From contig NZ_JABXYX010000056.1 in NCBI RefSeq assembly GCF_017982655.1, forward strand, positions 1-47,789: a stretch of 47,789 bases of DNA, written 5' to 3'. The translations under genes and the position numbers were made by a program. Positions 25,699 to 33,390 of the stretch are shown here, piece after piece. Numbering within the stretch: position 1 is the stretch's first letter; every line of letters starts with the position of its first letter. A model generated the notes under the pieces. That model worked only from the letters and a program-made list of their open reading frames with translations. It searched no databases and was not told the origin of the DNA. Source of the DNA: Brasilonema sp. CT11. GTDB taxonomy: Bacteria; Cyanobacteriota; Cyanobacteriia; Cyanobacteriales; Nostocaceae.

Positions 25699-26046
25699 CT
25701 CTGTTTTTTGTGTTATATCTGTTGAATTTGCAACACGCTTAGCTGAAATTAAGCATGTTTTATTGCTCGAAGAATAAATAGGACGGGTTTTCTTAAGAGT
25801 AACTTTCAGAGCAGGAGCCATCATTGGATGAATAGCTACTGCTAAAATCTCATCTTCTGGATAAATAGTGGGATTCTCTGTTGCTGGAATGACTTTACCT
25901 TCTCTTACAATTCCCAAGAGAACACAATTTTCCGGTAACGGAATATCGGTAAAACAAACGCCGCATAGAGTACTATTGGGTTCAATGAAAACACCAATTA
26001 GACTCGGTTCAATCAAATCTTTTTCTTGGAACACAAACCCAAACAC
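25606..26046 (-). CDS. Stand-alone RCK_C (TrkA-C)-like domain ORF, possibly a gene remnant
   Basis: Residues about 10-85 read as an RCK_C domain: SLIGVFIEPNSTLCGVCFTD, then IPLPENCVLLGIVREGKVIPAT, then PEDEILAVAIHP. In Ktr/Trk and some ClC or CPA transporters this regulatory domain binds nucleotides such as c-di-AMP. Here no transporter or RCK_N part is attached. The only start is GTG at 26046, within an A/T hairpin (26041-26061) and without a ribosome site. The last 31 residues come from interspersed repeat R1. It may be a truncated C-terminal piece rather than a working protein. Its place beside kdpD is suggestive of K+ regulation. Confidence 0.5.
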   Translation of the reverse strand: MFGFVFQEKDLIEPSLIGVFIEPNSTLCGVCFTDIPLPENCVLLGIVREGKVIPATENPTIYPEDEILAVAIHPMMAPALKVTLKKTRPIYSSSNKTCLISAKRVANSTDITQKTEASGVRSQNGSCTTVGLILGLNPHRLYDVHS

Positions 26047-26168
26047 TAAAAAAAGTGTTTTTTAAACTCTCATGTTATTATTATGTGACTTTTTTCTCAA
26101 AAAATGATGCCATTTCAGATAGATTTTCAGATAAAATATGCTATATATTAAATTATATAGATGTTTAG

Positions 26169-26201
26169 TCTCTAAAATAAACTCTATCTATTTAGAGATA
26201 T
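26169..26201. promoter_or_regulatory. Palindromic motif upstream of kdpD, shared with the kdp operon
   Basis: CTCTATCTATTTAGAGATAT at 26182-26201 matches the two motifs at 16530-16551 and 16577-16598. In addition TCTCTAAA (26169-26176) and TTTAGAGA (26191-26198) form an 8-bp inverted repeat. It lies about 310 bases before the kdpD start. The remaining 26047-26510 spacer carries no supported gene. Confidence 0.4.
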
Positions 26202-26510
26202 GGTTTTGATCTATAAGCTATCTTCAGAATGAAAGATTTTTTGTTCCAGAACTCTTGTGACTCTTGAGTTCTGAGGTCTTTATTCTTTTTGCTGAACTTT
26301 TTATTCATCCGCCAGTCCACAGGATTCGTTCTGATGTCAAGTCCGACTTATTATTTACAATATGTCCGTCACGAGTGGAGACGCTCTTGCAACGTCAGAT
26401 TCGTGCGCTTTGCGCTTATGCAACTGACTTGTCTTAAGGGCGCTTATTCTTACTCATTCAAAATAAATTATTAACTTTTTTTGAACTTATGAGTACAGAA
26501 GGCAAGTAAG

Positions 26511-27680
26511 ATGGTGTGTAGCAATGTTAATGCGCAGATAATGTACAGTTCTTATACTGTTTCCTCTAACAGTACCTACTTACGTCCACCTCGTCGCGGC
26601 AAGCACAAGATTTTTATTGGTATGGCTCCTGGTGTTGGGAAAACCTACAGGATGCTAGATGAAGCCTGCCGACAAAAAAAAGATGGTATAGATGTTGTTC
26701 TTGGATGGCTGGAAACTCACGCTCGCCCAGAAACAGATGCTAAAACACAAGGTTTAGAAGTGATTCCACCAAACAAGATAGAACAGGGTGGGTTAATCTT
26801 CACCGAGATGAATACTGATGCGATCATTGCCCGCCAACCTCAGCTTGTTTTAGTTGATGAACTAGCACACATTAACATTCCTGGAGCAGAGCGCAACAGA
26901 CGGTACCAGGATGTGGAGACAATTTTAGCTGCAGGTATTGATGTTTTTTCTACTGTCAACATACAACACTTAGAGAGTCTGTGCCATCAAGTCACCCAGA
27001 TGACGGGTATCGTTGTACAGGAGCTTATTCCAGACAGTTTACTGGAAGCTGCAGACCAAGTAGTTGTTGTGGATGTTACGCCAGAAACATTAGAAGAGCG
27101 ATTGTTGGAAGGTAAAATTTATCCAACAACAAAAATTGAGCCATCCGTACAAAACTTCTTCCGACGTTCCAACTTGGTGGCTCTGCGAGAACTAGCGCTG
27201 CGACAGGTAGCAGATAACATAGAAAAGAAAGAGATTCAGCAAGCTGCTCGACTAAACTCTCACGCTAAAGCTCTCAGCGCAAATGTCTACTGTATCCACG
27301 AACGAATTCTGGTTTGCATTTCTTGTGAGCCAAACTCTGTGCGGCTGATTCGACGCGGAGCTATATTTGCTGATTATATGAACGCACCGTTCTACGTTCT
27401 GTTTGTAAACAGTCCAGACCATTTTCTGACAAAAGTAGAAGCACTGCATATTGAAACTTGCAAGCAAATCTGCCAAGAGTTTAAGGGTGAATTTTTGCAA
27501 ATCTCTGGTCAGAACGTAGCACAAGAAATTGTTCGTGTTGCAAAGTTATACCGAATTACTCAGGTAGTATTGGGTCAAACTCGTCGCCGCTTAAAATGGC
27601 AAATGATATTTACAGAGTCTTTGATTCACCAACTGATGCGATCGCTTCACCAAACCGATATTCATATTATTTCATCTTAA
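26511..27680 (+). CDS. kdpD: Short KdpD: N-terminal ATP-binding and USP domains only, no histidine kinase
   Basis: A 389-residue protein. Residues 31-245 are the KdpD family domain with Walker A (APGVGKT, 39-45), LGWLETHARPET and Walker B-like LVLVDELAH (113-120). Residues about 262-389 form a USP-like domain (ILVCISCEPNSVRLIRRGA ... VLGQTRRRLKWQM). The four-helix membrane region, GAF and histidine kinase parts of E. coli KdpD are missing, as described for KdpD of Anabaena kdp operons. The c-di-AMP-binding FTAxY motif of S. aureus KdpD-USP is not conserved. It cannot phosphorylate KdpE alone and needs a partner kinase or another mode of action. It is 4.5 kb downstream of kdpC. Confidence 0.95.
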   Translation: MVCSNVNAQIMYSSYTVSSNSTYLRPPRRGKHKIFIGMAPGVGKTYRMLDEACRQKKDGIDVVLGWLETHARPETDAKTQGLEVIPPNKIEQGGLIFTEMNTDAIIARQPQLVLVDELAHINIPGAERNRRYQDVETILAAGIDVFSTVNIQHLESLCHQVTQMTGIVVQELIPDSLLEAADQVVVVDVTPETLEERLLEGKIYPTTKIEPSVQNFFRRSNLVALRELALRQVADNIEKKEIQQAARLNSHAKALSANVYCIHERILVCISCEPNSVRLIRRGAIFADYMNAPFYVLFVNSPDHFLTKVEALHIETCKQICQEFKGEFLQISGQNVAQEIVRVAKLYRITQVVLGQTRRRLKWQMIFTESLIHQLMRSLHQTDIHIISS

Positions 27681-27841
27681 AAATAACCAAAACCAAGCAA
27701 ATCAAGGGTATACTACAGCGACTTGCTATTACAGTGGTGCGCACAGTCGAGGATTTTTAATAGAGTTATAATAAGGCGATATTCTGTAGGAGTGTCTGTC
27801 GCCATTGCATAACGTGACAAAAGAAACTCGCATATATAACC

Positions 27842-28081
27842 ATGAATGTACAACTTGTTAACTCCCTCGTGGAAGTGGTACTAAACCTCTCCCCCGAAGA
27901 GCAAAAACTCTTTCAAGAAAAGCTTAGTAACAAGCATTTAACGTTACGAACCAGTAAACCTCAAACACCAGAAGAGAGATTATTACTTTGGCAGGAATGG
28001 ATAGATACAGCTCCAAAAAGCTATGCTAACCTCTCTGATGAAGCTCTGCGGCGAGAAAATATCTACGATGATGAAGTATGA
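27842..28081 (+). CDS. Antitoxin-like small protein of a PIN-domain toxin pair
   Basis: A 79-residue protein, mostly helical and acidic at the end (RRENIYDDEV). It starts MNVQLVNSLVEVVLNLSPEE, typical of small helical antitoxins that precede VapC-like genes in cyanobacteria. There is no clear HTH or AbrB fold. Its stop overlaps the start of the PIN gene (ATGA), the usual order antitoxin-toxin. Function is inferred mainly from this pairing. Confidence 0.75.
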   Translation: MNVQLVNSLVEVVLNLSPEEQKLFQEKLSNKHLTLRTSKPQTPEERLLLWQEWIDTAPKSYANLSDEALRRENIYDDEV

Positions 28082-28530
28082 CCGATTATCTGTTAGATAC
28101 TAATATCCTGTTACGCTCCAGGGAAATAGCTTCACCCGATTACAATCTTGTTGATCGCACAATCAGGTATTTAATATCTAACAACCATCGTTGCTTTATT
28201 ACACCTCAAGTTTTAATTGAATTTTGGGTTGTAGCCACCCGTCCCGTTGCTGTAAATGGATTGGGATGGACACCACAACAAACCGAACGAGCAGTGCAAA
28301 TGCTCATAAATCAGTTTGAGTGGCTGGAAGAAACACCGGATATATTTCGCATTTGGTTGAGTCTCGCTACAACTCATAGGATTTCCGGCAAACGCACCCA
28401 CGATTTACGCATACAAGCAGTAGTGCTTGCCCATAACATTAGTCATATTTTGACTTTAAACCCAAAAGACTTTGTTGCAGTCGAAGGAATTACTATTGTT
28501 CACCCCAACAGTATAAGCAGCTGGCGATGA
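28078..28530 (+). CDS. PIN-domain toxin (VapC-like RNase)
   Basis: A 150-residue PIN domain. The acidic catalytic residues are visible: Asp in YLLDTNILLR (residue 7), Glu in QVLIEFWVV, Asp in KRTHDLRIQA, plus a late Asp/Asn region ILTLNPKDF. PIN toxins cleave tRNA or rRNA. Its ATG overlaps the antitoxin stop by four bases. The pair sits between the R1 and R2 repeats together with kdpD. Confidence 0.88.
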   Translation: MTDYLLDTNILLRSREIASPDYNLVDRTIRYLISNNHRCFITPQVLIEFWVVATRPVAVNGLGWTPQQTERAVQMLINQFEWLEETPDIFRIWLSLATTHRISGKRTHDLRIQAVVLAHNISHILTLNPKDFVAVEGITIVHPNSISSWR

Positions 28531-28633
28531 GCAGCGAGAGACTATCTTTCGTCTCTGCCTGGAACAGAGTAACAATTTCTCAGAAGTAATCACATTGCAT
28601 ATTATCTCCTGTTAAAGATTTATCATTAACAAA

Positions 28634-28810
28634 GAAGTCAGAATTCAGAATGGACTGCGTCCTGCTGCGCTAACAGGAGTCAAAATCAATTGAATGGAGA
28701 TTTAAATCCCAATGAAAGTGAACACCGTATAGACGGTGGGGATTTAAACTCCATACTCAACCGAGCGTCACTACTATGTTCATTCTGACTTCTGGCTTCT
28801 GACTCCTGAG
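28634..28810. repeat. Interspersed repeat copy R2
   Basis: Second copy of R1, same orientation: a similar left end (AGAAGTCAGAATTCAGAATG GACTGCG), the 32-base core at 28718-28749 and a right end (CATTCTGACTTCTGGCTTCT). With R1 it brackets the RCK_C-kdpD-toxin block as a direct repeat. The rest of 28531-28943 has only a short TACCCG/CGGGTA inverted repeat (28828-28861) and the leader of the second kdpA. Confidence 0.75.
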
Positions 28811-28943
28811 TTCTTTTGTTAAAACAGTACCCGCTGCACGGGAGATCTGGAGCACCGGGTATGAGTTTTCAAGCTGTTGCACAGATGCACCGAATAATAA
28901 GTAATCAACTGGGCTTGATATTAAATCATTGTTTTCCTAATTT

Positions 28944-30641
28944 ATGTTACAAGGATTTTTTCAAATTGCTCTGACGTTACTGCTTGTAGTAGTGCTGAGT
29001 CCTATTTTGGGAAGGTATTTGGCTCAAGTTTTCATGGCAAGGAAAACTTTGCTTGATCCGGTTATGAAGCGTGTAGAACAAATTGTTTATTTGGTCTGCG
29101 GTGTTGAACCTGAAAAAGACATGACTGGTCAGGAGTATGCAACAGCCGTGCTTGTGAGCAACTCAGTTATGGCCATTTTCGTTTTTTTACTGTTGATGTT
29201 TCAAGGATGGTTGCCTTTCAATCCAACAAATTTAAAGACGCCTACTTGGGATACAGCTTTGCACACAACCGTTTCATTTTTAGTTGCTGCTGACCTACAA
29301 CACTACACACCCGAAACTACCATGTCTTATTTCAGTCAGGTAGCGGCTTTAGGTTTTTTGATGTTTGTTGCTCCTGCAACTGGCTTGGCTGTAGGAATTG
29401 CTTTTATTCGGGGCTTGAGCGGCAGAAGGTTGGGCAACTTTTACGTAGATTTAACCCGCTCTATAACGCGAGTTTTACTACCAATGTGTATTATAGGCGC
29501 TGTAGCGTTGATTAGCTTGGGCGTCCCAGAAACAATAGCTGGTCCTCTAAAAGCCACAACTTTAGAAGGAGCAAGGCAAACTATTGCCAGAGGTCCGGTA
29601 GCTCACTTTGAAATTATTAAGCTGCTGGGGGAAAATGGTGGCGCTTTTTTTGGTGCAAACTCAGCTCACCCGTTTGAAAATCCCAATGGTGGTTCCAATC
29701 TGTTGGAAGTCTTTGCCATGCTTATCATTCCAGCGGCTGTAATTCATACCTACGGCGTGTTCATCAATAACACCAGGCAGAGCAAGCTACTTTTTTGGAT
29801 GGTGTTTGCTATCTTTGTGGTTCTGGTTGGGACGACTGCTGTAGGTGAGTATCAAGGCAATCCATTGGTAAATGCGATTATTGGCGAGCAGCCGAATTTA
29901 GAAGGCAAAGAAGTGAGGCTGGGTTGGGCGCAAACTGCTCTGTTTGCTATAACTACTACCGCCACCATGACTGGTTCAGCCAATGGGATATTCGATTCCC
30001 TTATGCCATCCGGTGGTTTCACTGCCCTGCTTAATTTATTTCTTCAGGTTATTTGGGGAGCAATGGGAACTGGAGCTGCTTCTTTGTTAATTTACTTATT
30101 TTTAACTGTGTTTCTAACTGGCTTGATGGTCGGACGTACTCCAGAATTTTTAGGACGCAAAATTGAACAACGAGAAATCACCTTGGTTAGCGTGATTGTG
30201 CTGATCCATCCTTTGCTGATTTTAATTCCTAGTGCAATTACTCTTGCCTTTCCTGATACTTTGGCAGGTATTAGTAATCCCGGCTTTCACGGTCTGACTC
30301 AAGTCATCTTTGAGTATGCCTCGGCGGCTGCTGGCAATGGTTCTGGCTTCGAGGGGCTAGCTGATAGTCAACCCGCACCCACTGCCTTATGGTGGAATTT
30401 GACTACCAGCTTTACCTTGTGGGCGGGACGTTTTATCCCAATCATTGTTTTGCTACTTTTAGCCGACAGTATGTCACACAAACAAACAGTACCTGCAACC
30501 TCCGCTACATTGCGCACAGATACTGGTCTGTTTACAGCAGTGACAACTGGGGTCATTTTGATTCTGGGAGTATTGACTTTTTTGCCAGTTCTGGCATTAG
30601 GACCTGTAGCCGAAGCTTTTCAACTGATAGCTAGACAGTAG
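28944..30641 (+). CDS. kdpA: Second, solitary KdpA paralogue with altered selectivity-filter loops
   Basis: A 565-residue protein collinear with KdpA at 17063-18808 and with the same 10-helix layout. The filter loops differ. Loop 1 has [14 protein letters not shown] instead of [14 protein letters not shown] (residues 114-117 VAAD for TNTN). Loop 2 has GGAFF for GGGFF. Loop 3 has TGSAN and IFDS for CGAVN and MHDS. Loop 4 has GNGS for NNGS. No kdpB, kdpF or kdpC follows. It may be the relic of a second kdp operon, an alternative subunit using the KdpB encoded 10 kb away, or a protein with changed ion preference. The frame is intact, which argues against a pseudogene. Confidence 0.93.
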   Translation: MLQGFFQIALTLLLVVVLSPILGRYLAQVFMARKTLLDPVMKRVEQIVYLVCGVEPEKDMTGQEYATAVLVSNSVMAIFVFLLLMFQGWLPFNPTNLKTPTWDTALHTTVSFLVAADLQHYTPETTMSYFSQVAALGFLMFVAPATGLAVGIAFIRGLSGRRLGNFYVDLTRSITRVLLPMCIIGAVALISLGVPETIAGPLKATTLEGARQTIARGPVAHFEIIKLLGENGGAFFGANSAHPFENPNGGSNLLEVFAMLIIPAAVIHTYGVFINNTRQSKLLFWMVFAIFVVLVGTTAVGEYQGNPLVNAIIGEQPNLEGKEVRLGWAQTALFAITTTATMTGSANGIFDSLMPSGGFTALLNLFLQVIWGAMGTGAASLLIYLFLTVFLTGLMVGRTPEFLGRKIEQREITLVSVIVLIHPLLILIPSAITLAFPDTLAGISNPGFHGLTQVIFEYASAAAGNGSGFEGLADSQPAPTALWWNLTTSFTLWAGRFIPIIVLLLLADSMSHKQTVPATSATLRTDTGLFTAVTTGVILILGVLTFLPVLALGPVAEAFQLIARQ

Positions 30642-30687
30642 CTGATGGGTAGGCTTGAATACCAAGTTGCATTGCCATAGCGTAATC

Positions 30688-30727
30688 TGTCATTGCGAGC
30701 GGAACGTAGTGTAGCGTGGCAATCTCA
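30688..30727. repeat. Interspersed repeat (GAGCGGAACG family)
   Basis: CATTGCGAGCGGAACGTAGT followed by GTAGCGTGGCAATC is a variant of the sequence inside the palindrome at 33242-33312 read on the other strand (CATTACGAGCGGAACGAAGT). It lies between kdpA2 and the convergent 2TM gene. Confidence 0.6.
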
Positions 30728-30759
30728 TGCCTCCAAGTTACACAACTGCAAGTTAGTAT

Positions 30760-30795
30760 AAAAATTCTGATTCCGGCGACAGAATCAGGATTTTT
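30760..30795. terminator. Bidirectional rho-independent terminator
   Basis: AAAAATTCTGATTC (30760-30773) pairs with GAATCAGGATTTTT (30782-30795), 13 Watson-Crick pairs plus one G-T, around an 8-base loop. A/T tracts flank both sides, so it can serve both the rightward kdpA2 gene and the leftward 2TM gene. Confidence 0.85.
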
Positions 30796-30809
30796 CATTT
30801 CTTCATAGA

Positions 30810-31097
30810 TCAAATTTCATCAAGTCTGTCATTAGCATCTTTCGCAAGTTCAACACATCGGACACTCGCAATCATTCCACAAGCAGCAGTCACTGCACCT
30901 TCATTCGCTTTTCCTGTCAGCAGAAGCCCAGCACCTGTAAGAGCAATAAAAGCAGACACTGCGGTAGAAATTATTGCAAGATTGAAACTATAACGTGCTT
31001 GTCGCAGGCGTTCACGAGCAATACTCAGTTCTATCGGAGAGTCAGAGTGAGGGATTAACTTGTTATTCATAGATTTCGCAGAGCAAATAAACTTCAT
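30810..31097 (-). CDS. Small two-helix membrane protein resembling the TRADD-N-associated 2TM family
   Basis: A 95-residue protein. The pattern is a basic helix (RERLRQARYSFNLA), a first hydrophobic helix (about 36-58, including FIALTGAGLLLTG), a short loop GKANEGAVTA, a second weakly hydrophobic helix, then LAKDANDRLDEI. This order and the end motif KDANDRLDEI match what I recall of the cyanobacterial TRADD-N-associated 2-transmembrane domain, described by computational work on bacterial death-like domains. It is divergent from the 614-residue protein that seems to hold a TRADD-N-like domain, and that supports the call. The start could also be the Met at 31070. Confidence 0.75.
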   Translation of the reverse strand: MKFICSAKSMNNKLIPHSDSPIELSIARERLRQARYSFNLAIISTAVSAFIALTGAGLLLTGKANEGAVTAACGMIASVRCVELAKDANDRLDEI

Positions 31098-31202
31098 ACT
31101 TCTAATGTGCAGCCAAATGCCTAAAATCTTGACTACGCAACGATTGTGTTGTTCATCACCTGTGACCTTTCTATGATTGTCTTATGCCCTACTTTTGATT
31201 GC

Positions 31203-31260
31203 ACAAGCGTTAAGCGTTTGCGTAGCGCCCCCTTAGGGGCTAGCTCTGCCGTAGGCAATC
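31203..31260. repeat. Interspersed palindromic repeat in the divergent promoter region
   Basis: AAGCGTTAAGCG, a GCCCCCTTAGGGGC palindrome and TAGCTCTGCCGTAGGCAATC form a repeat whose outer parts also occur at 4708-4740. It lies between the divergent 2TM gene and the pentapeptide gene. Confidence 0.65.
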
Positions 31261-31287
31261 GCCTTTAACATGGAAGAAGTCAAAAGG

Positions 31288-31322
31288 AACAAGGAAGATA
31301 GAGGTTGGTCTTCTTCCTTGTT
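31288..31322 (+). promoter_or_regulatory. Leader hairpin upstream of the pentapeptide/TRADD-N-like gene
   Basis: AACAAGGAAGA (31288-31298) pairs perfectly with TCTTCCTTGTT (31312-31322) around 13 bases, ending 43 bases before the ATG and followed by a T/C-rich stretch. It could act as an attenuator or as a stability element if transcription starts upstream. Confidence 0.45.
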
Positions 31323-31365
31323 TGTTCCATCTTCTTCGTTCGCTTAAAAAAACTCTGGTAAAACC

Positions 31366-33210
31366 ATGACAGATCCTAGCCAAAACAGAAAAAAGAAGAA
31401 AATAACTATCATCGCCTCTCCACAAGGTGTAGAGAAAGCAGAAAATGCTTTGATAAAGCTAGGATTTTATTCAAAAAGTAACTTTGCACAGTCTCAATTA
31501 TTAGCTCGTAATACAGTTACAAAATTTTTTCAGCGTCAACCAATTCAGCTTGATTCCTTTAAAAGAATATGTGAGGCATTGAAACTGGAGTGGATAGACA
31601 TAGTAGAAGAAGAACAATCTGAGCGAATAGAAAGAACAGATCGCAGTAGATTAGAAAATAGTGAGGTGGTGGGGCAAACGCCAACACCTGGCCGTCAAGT
31701 CACTGTAATAGATACACTAAGTAAAAAAATTAAAGCTGAAATTATATTAAAAGGCGATATCAATTCAGATCACAACTTCAAAATTCTTCAATTGATTTTA
31801 CAAGAACATTCAGGAGACACTATAACAATTACTGATATTCAAGAAGGCAGCATCAGATTAATTGTAGAAGGTTCTCAAAAACATATCGAACGGCTTGTAT
31901 TTCAGTTTAAATCAGGAAAACTAAAAGAAGTAAACGATTTTCCTGTTGAGGATGCTCAAATTTTGGATGATAAATGGCCTCTAGTGCAAGAGATCGTTAG
32001 TCAGCCAGTTAAGGATCGAAATTTGATTGGCGCTGACTTGAGCGATGCTGACTTAAGTGGTGCCGACCTGAGCGATGCGAACTTAAGTGGTGCTGACTTA
32101 AGTGGTGCTGACTTAAGTGGTGCGAACTTAAGCGATGCTGACCTGAGCGGTGCTGATCTGAGCGATGCTGACTTAAGTGGTGCTGACTTAAGTGGTGTTA
32201 ACTTGAGTGATACCGACCTGAGCGGTGCAATAATTGACTCTAAAACAAAACTCGATGATACAAATATTCTTGAAGATGTTCAGCTAGTACCTGGTGAGAC
32301 ATCTGGCAGTCAAAACTTAATTCTTCGTCACAATGTACTTAGTGTCAAACTTATTTTTGCAAACTTGATTCGTGGCAACCTGGGTAGTGCCTTTCGGATA
32401 CTTATCAATTTGTTCAGTGCCGACCTCAGCGGTGCCAACCTGAGCGGTGCCTACCTGAGTGGTGCCAACCTGAGTGGTGTCAACCTGAGTGGTGCCAACC
32501 TTAAGGGTGCCAACCTTAAGGGTGCCAACCTCAGGGGTGCCAACCTGAGTGGTGCCAACCTTAAGGGTGCCAAACTCAGGGGTGCCAACCTCAGGGGTGC
32601 CGACCTCAGGGGTGCCAACCTCAGGGGTGCCGACCTCAGGGGTGCCGACATCAGGGGTGCCGACCTCAGGGGTGCCAACCTGAGTGATACCTACCTGAGT
32701 GATACCAATCTGAGCCGTACCGACCTCAGGGGTGCCAACCTGAGTGATATCAACCTGAGTGATACCAACCTGAGCAATGCCAACCTGAGCCGTGCCGACC
32801 TCAGGGGTGCCGACCTCAGGGGTGCCAACCTGAGCCGTGCCGACCTGAGCGATGCCAACCTGAGCCGTGCCGACCTCAGGGGTGCCGACATCAGGGGTGC
32901 CAACCTGAGCCGTGCCGACCTGAGCGATGCCAATCTGAGCGGTACCCACCTGAGTGGTGCCAACCTGATCGGTGCCCACCTGATCGGTGCCAACCTGAGT
33001 GGTGCCAACCTGATCGGTGCCCACCTGATCGGTGCCCACCTGAGCGATGCCTACCTGAGCGGTGCTATTGTTGTGAATGCCTTATTTGGAGGGAGTAAAG
33101 GTCTTACAGAGGACACCAAGCAGGATCTAAAGCAGCGAGGGGCAATTTTTGACGATAAGCAGCGAAAGACTATCTTTAGCGATCCCTCTCCAGTTCCAAA
33201 ACCAAAATAA
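31366..33210 (+). CDS. HTH + TRADD-N-like domain + long pentapeptide-repeat protein
   Basis: A 614-residue protein. Residues about 13-85 form an HTH-like domain (ASPQGVEKAENALIKLGF ... ARNTVTKFFQRQPI ... FKRICEALKLEW) of a type found at the N-terminus of cyanobacterial NACHT/STAND proteins. Residues about 115-205 (EIILKGDINSD, then HSGDTITITDIQEGSIRLIV, then FKSGKLKEVNDFPVEDAQ) resemble the bacterial TRADD-N fold pattern. Residues 220-288 and about 331-565 are two pentapeptide blocks (ADLSG/ANLRG units), separated by a 40-residue linker. The end is KGLTEDTKQDLKQRGAIFDD. The divergent neighbour is the 2TM protein usually associated with TRADD-N. The likely role is a signalling or conflict scaffold; this is inference. 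Confidence 0.85.
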   Translation: MTDPSQNRKKKKITIIASPQGVEKAENALIKLGFYSKSNFAQSQLLARNTVTKFFQRQPIQLDSFKRICEALKLEWIDIVEEEQSERIERTDRSRLENSEVVGQTPTPGRQVTVIDTLSKKIKAEIILKGDINSDHNFKILQLILQEHSGDTITITDIQEGSIRLIVEGSQKHIERLVFQFKSGKLKEVNDFPVEDAQILDDKWPLVQEIVSQPVKDRNLIGADLSDADLSGADLSDANLSGADLSGADLSGANLSDADLSGADLSDADLSGADLSGVNLSDTDLSGAIIDSKTKLDDTNILEDVQLVPGETSGSQNLILRHNVLSVKLIFANLIRGNLGSAFRILINLFSADLSGANLSGAYLSGANLSGVNLSGANLKGANLKGANLRGANLSGANLKGAKLRGANLRGADLRGANLRGADLRGADIRGADLRGANLSDTYLSDTNLSRTDLRGANLSDINLSDTNLSNANLSRADLRGADLRGANLSRADLSDANLSRADLRGADIRGANLSRADLSDANLSGTHLSGANLIGAHLIGANLSGANLIGAHLIGAHLSDAYLSGAIVVNALFGGSKGLTEDTKQDLKQRGAIFDDKQRKTIFSDPSPVPKPK

Positions 33211-33241
33211 CTTAAAAATCTGTTAAGTAGGTCAACATAAA

Positions 33242-33312
33242 AAAACATAAAATACGATTCTTGCGATTACTTCGCTTCACTTCGTTCCGCTCGTAATGAC
33301 ATTTTATGTTTT
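33242..33312. terminator. Large stem-loop after the pentapeptide gene, with interspersed repeat inside
   Basis: AAAACATAAAAT (33242-33253) pairs with ATTTTATGTTTT (33301-33312); inside, ATTAC pairs with GTAAT. The loop contains CTTCGCTTCACTTCGTTCCG, the reverse complement of the repeat family at 30688-30727. It may work as a terminator for one or both convergent genes. Confidence 0.6.
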
Positions 33313-33345
33313 ATTAGGTTGAGCTAATTATCTACACTCCCAAGC

Positions 33346-33366
33346 GCGATACGCTTAGCGTATCGC
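33346..33366. repeat. 21-base palindrome
   Basis: GCGATACGCT and AGCGTATCGC flank a single T, a perfect palindrome 25 bases after the stop of the convergent minus-strand gene. It is typical of small palindromic repeats in cyanobacterial spacers. Confidence 0.7.
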
Positions 33367-33390
33367 ACTGACTTCACTACGCCAAAACCA

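Noticed and set aside
26289-26474. 61-codon plus-strand frame before kdpD.
   Set aside because: Includes an interspersed repeat (GTGCGCTTTGCGCTTATG) and has no family features.
32317-33039. A 240-codon open frame on the minus strand made of repeated VGT units, and two further antisense frames.
   Set aside because: It is produced by the 15-base periodicity of the pentapeptide-coding DNA on the other strand; no start context and no protein family.
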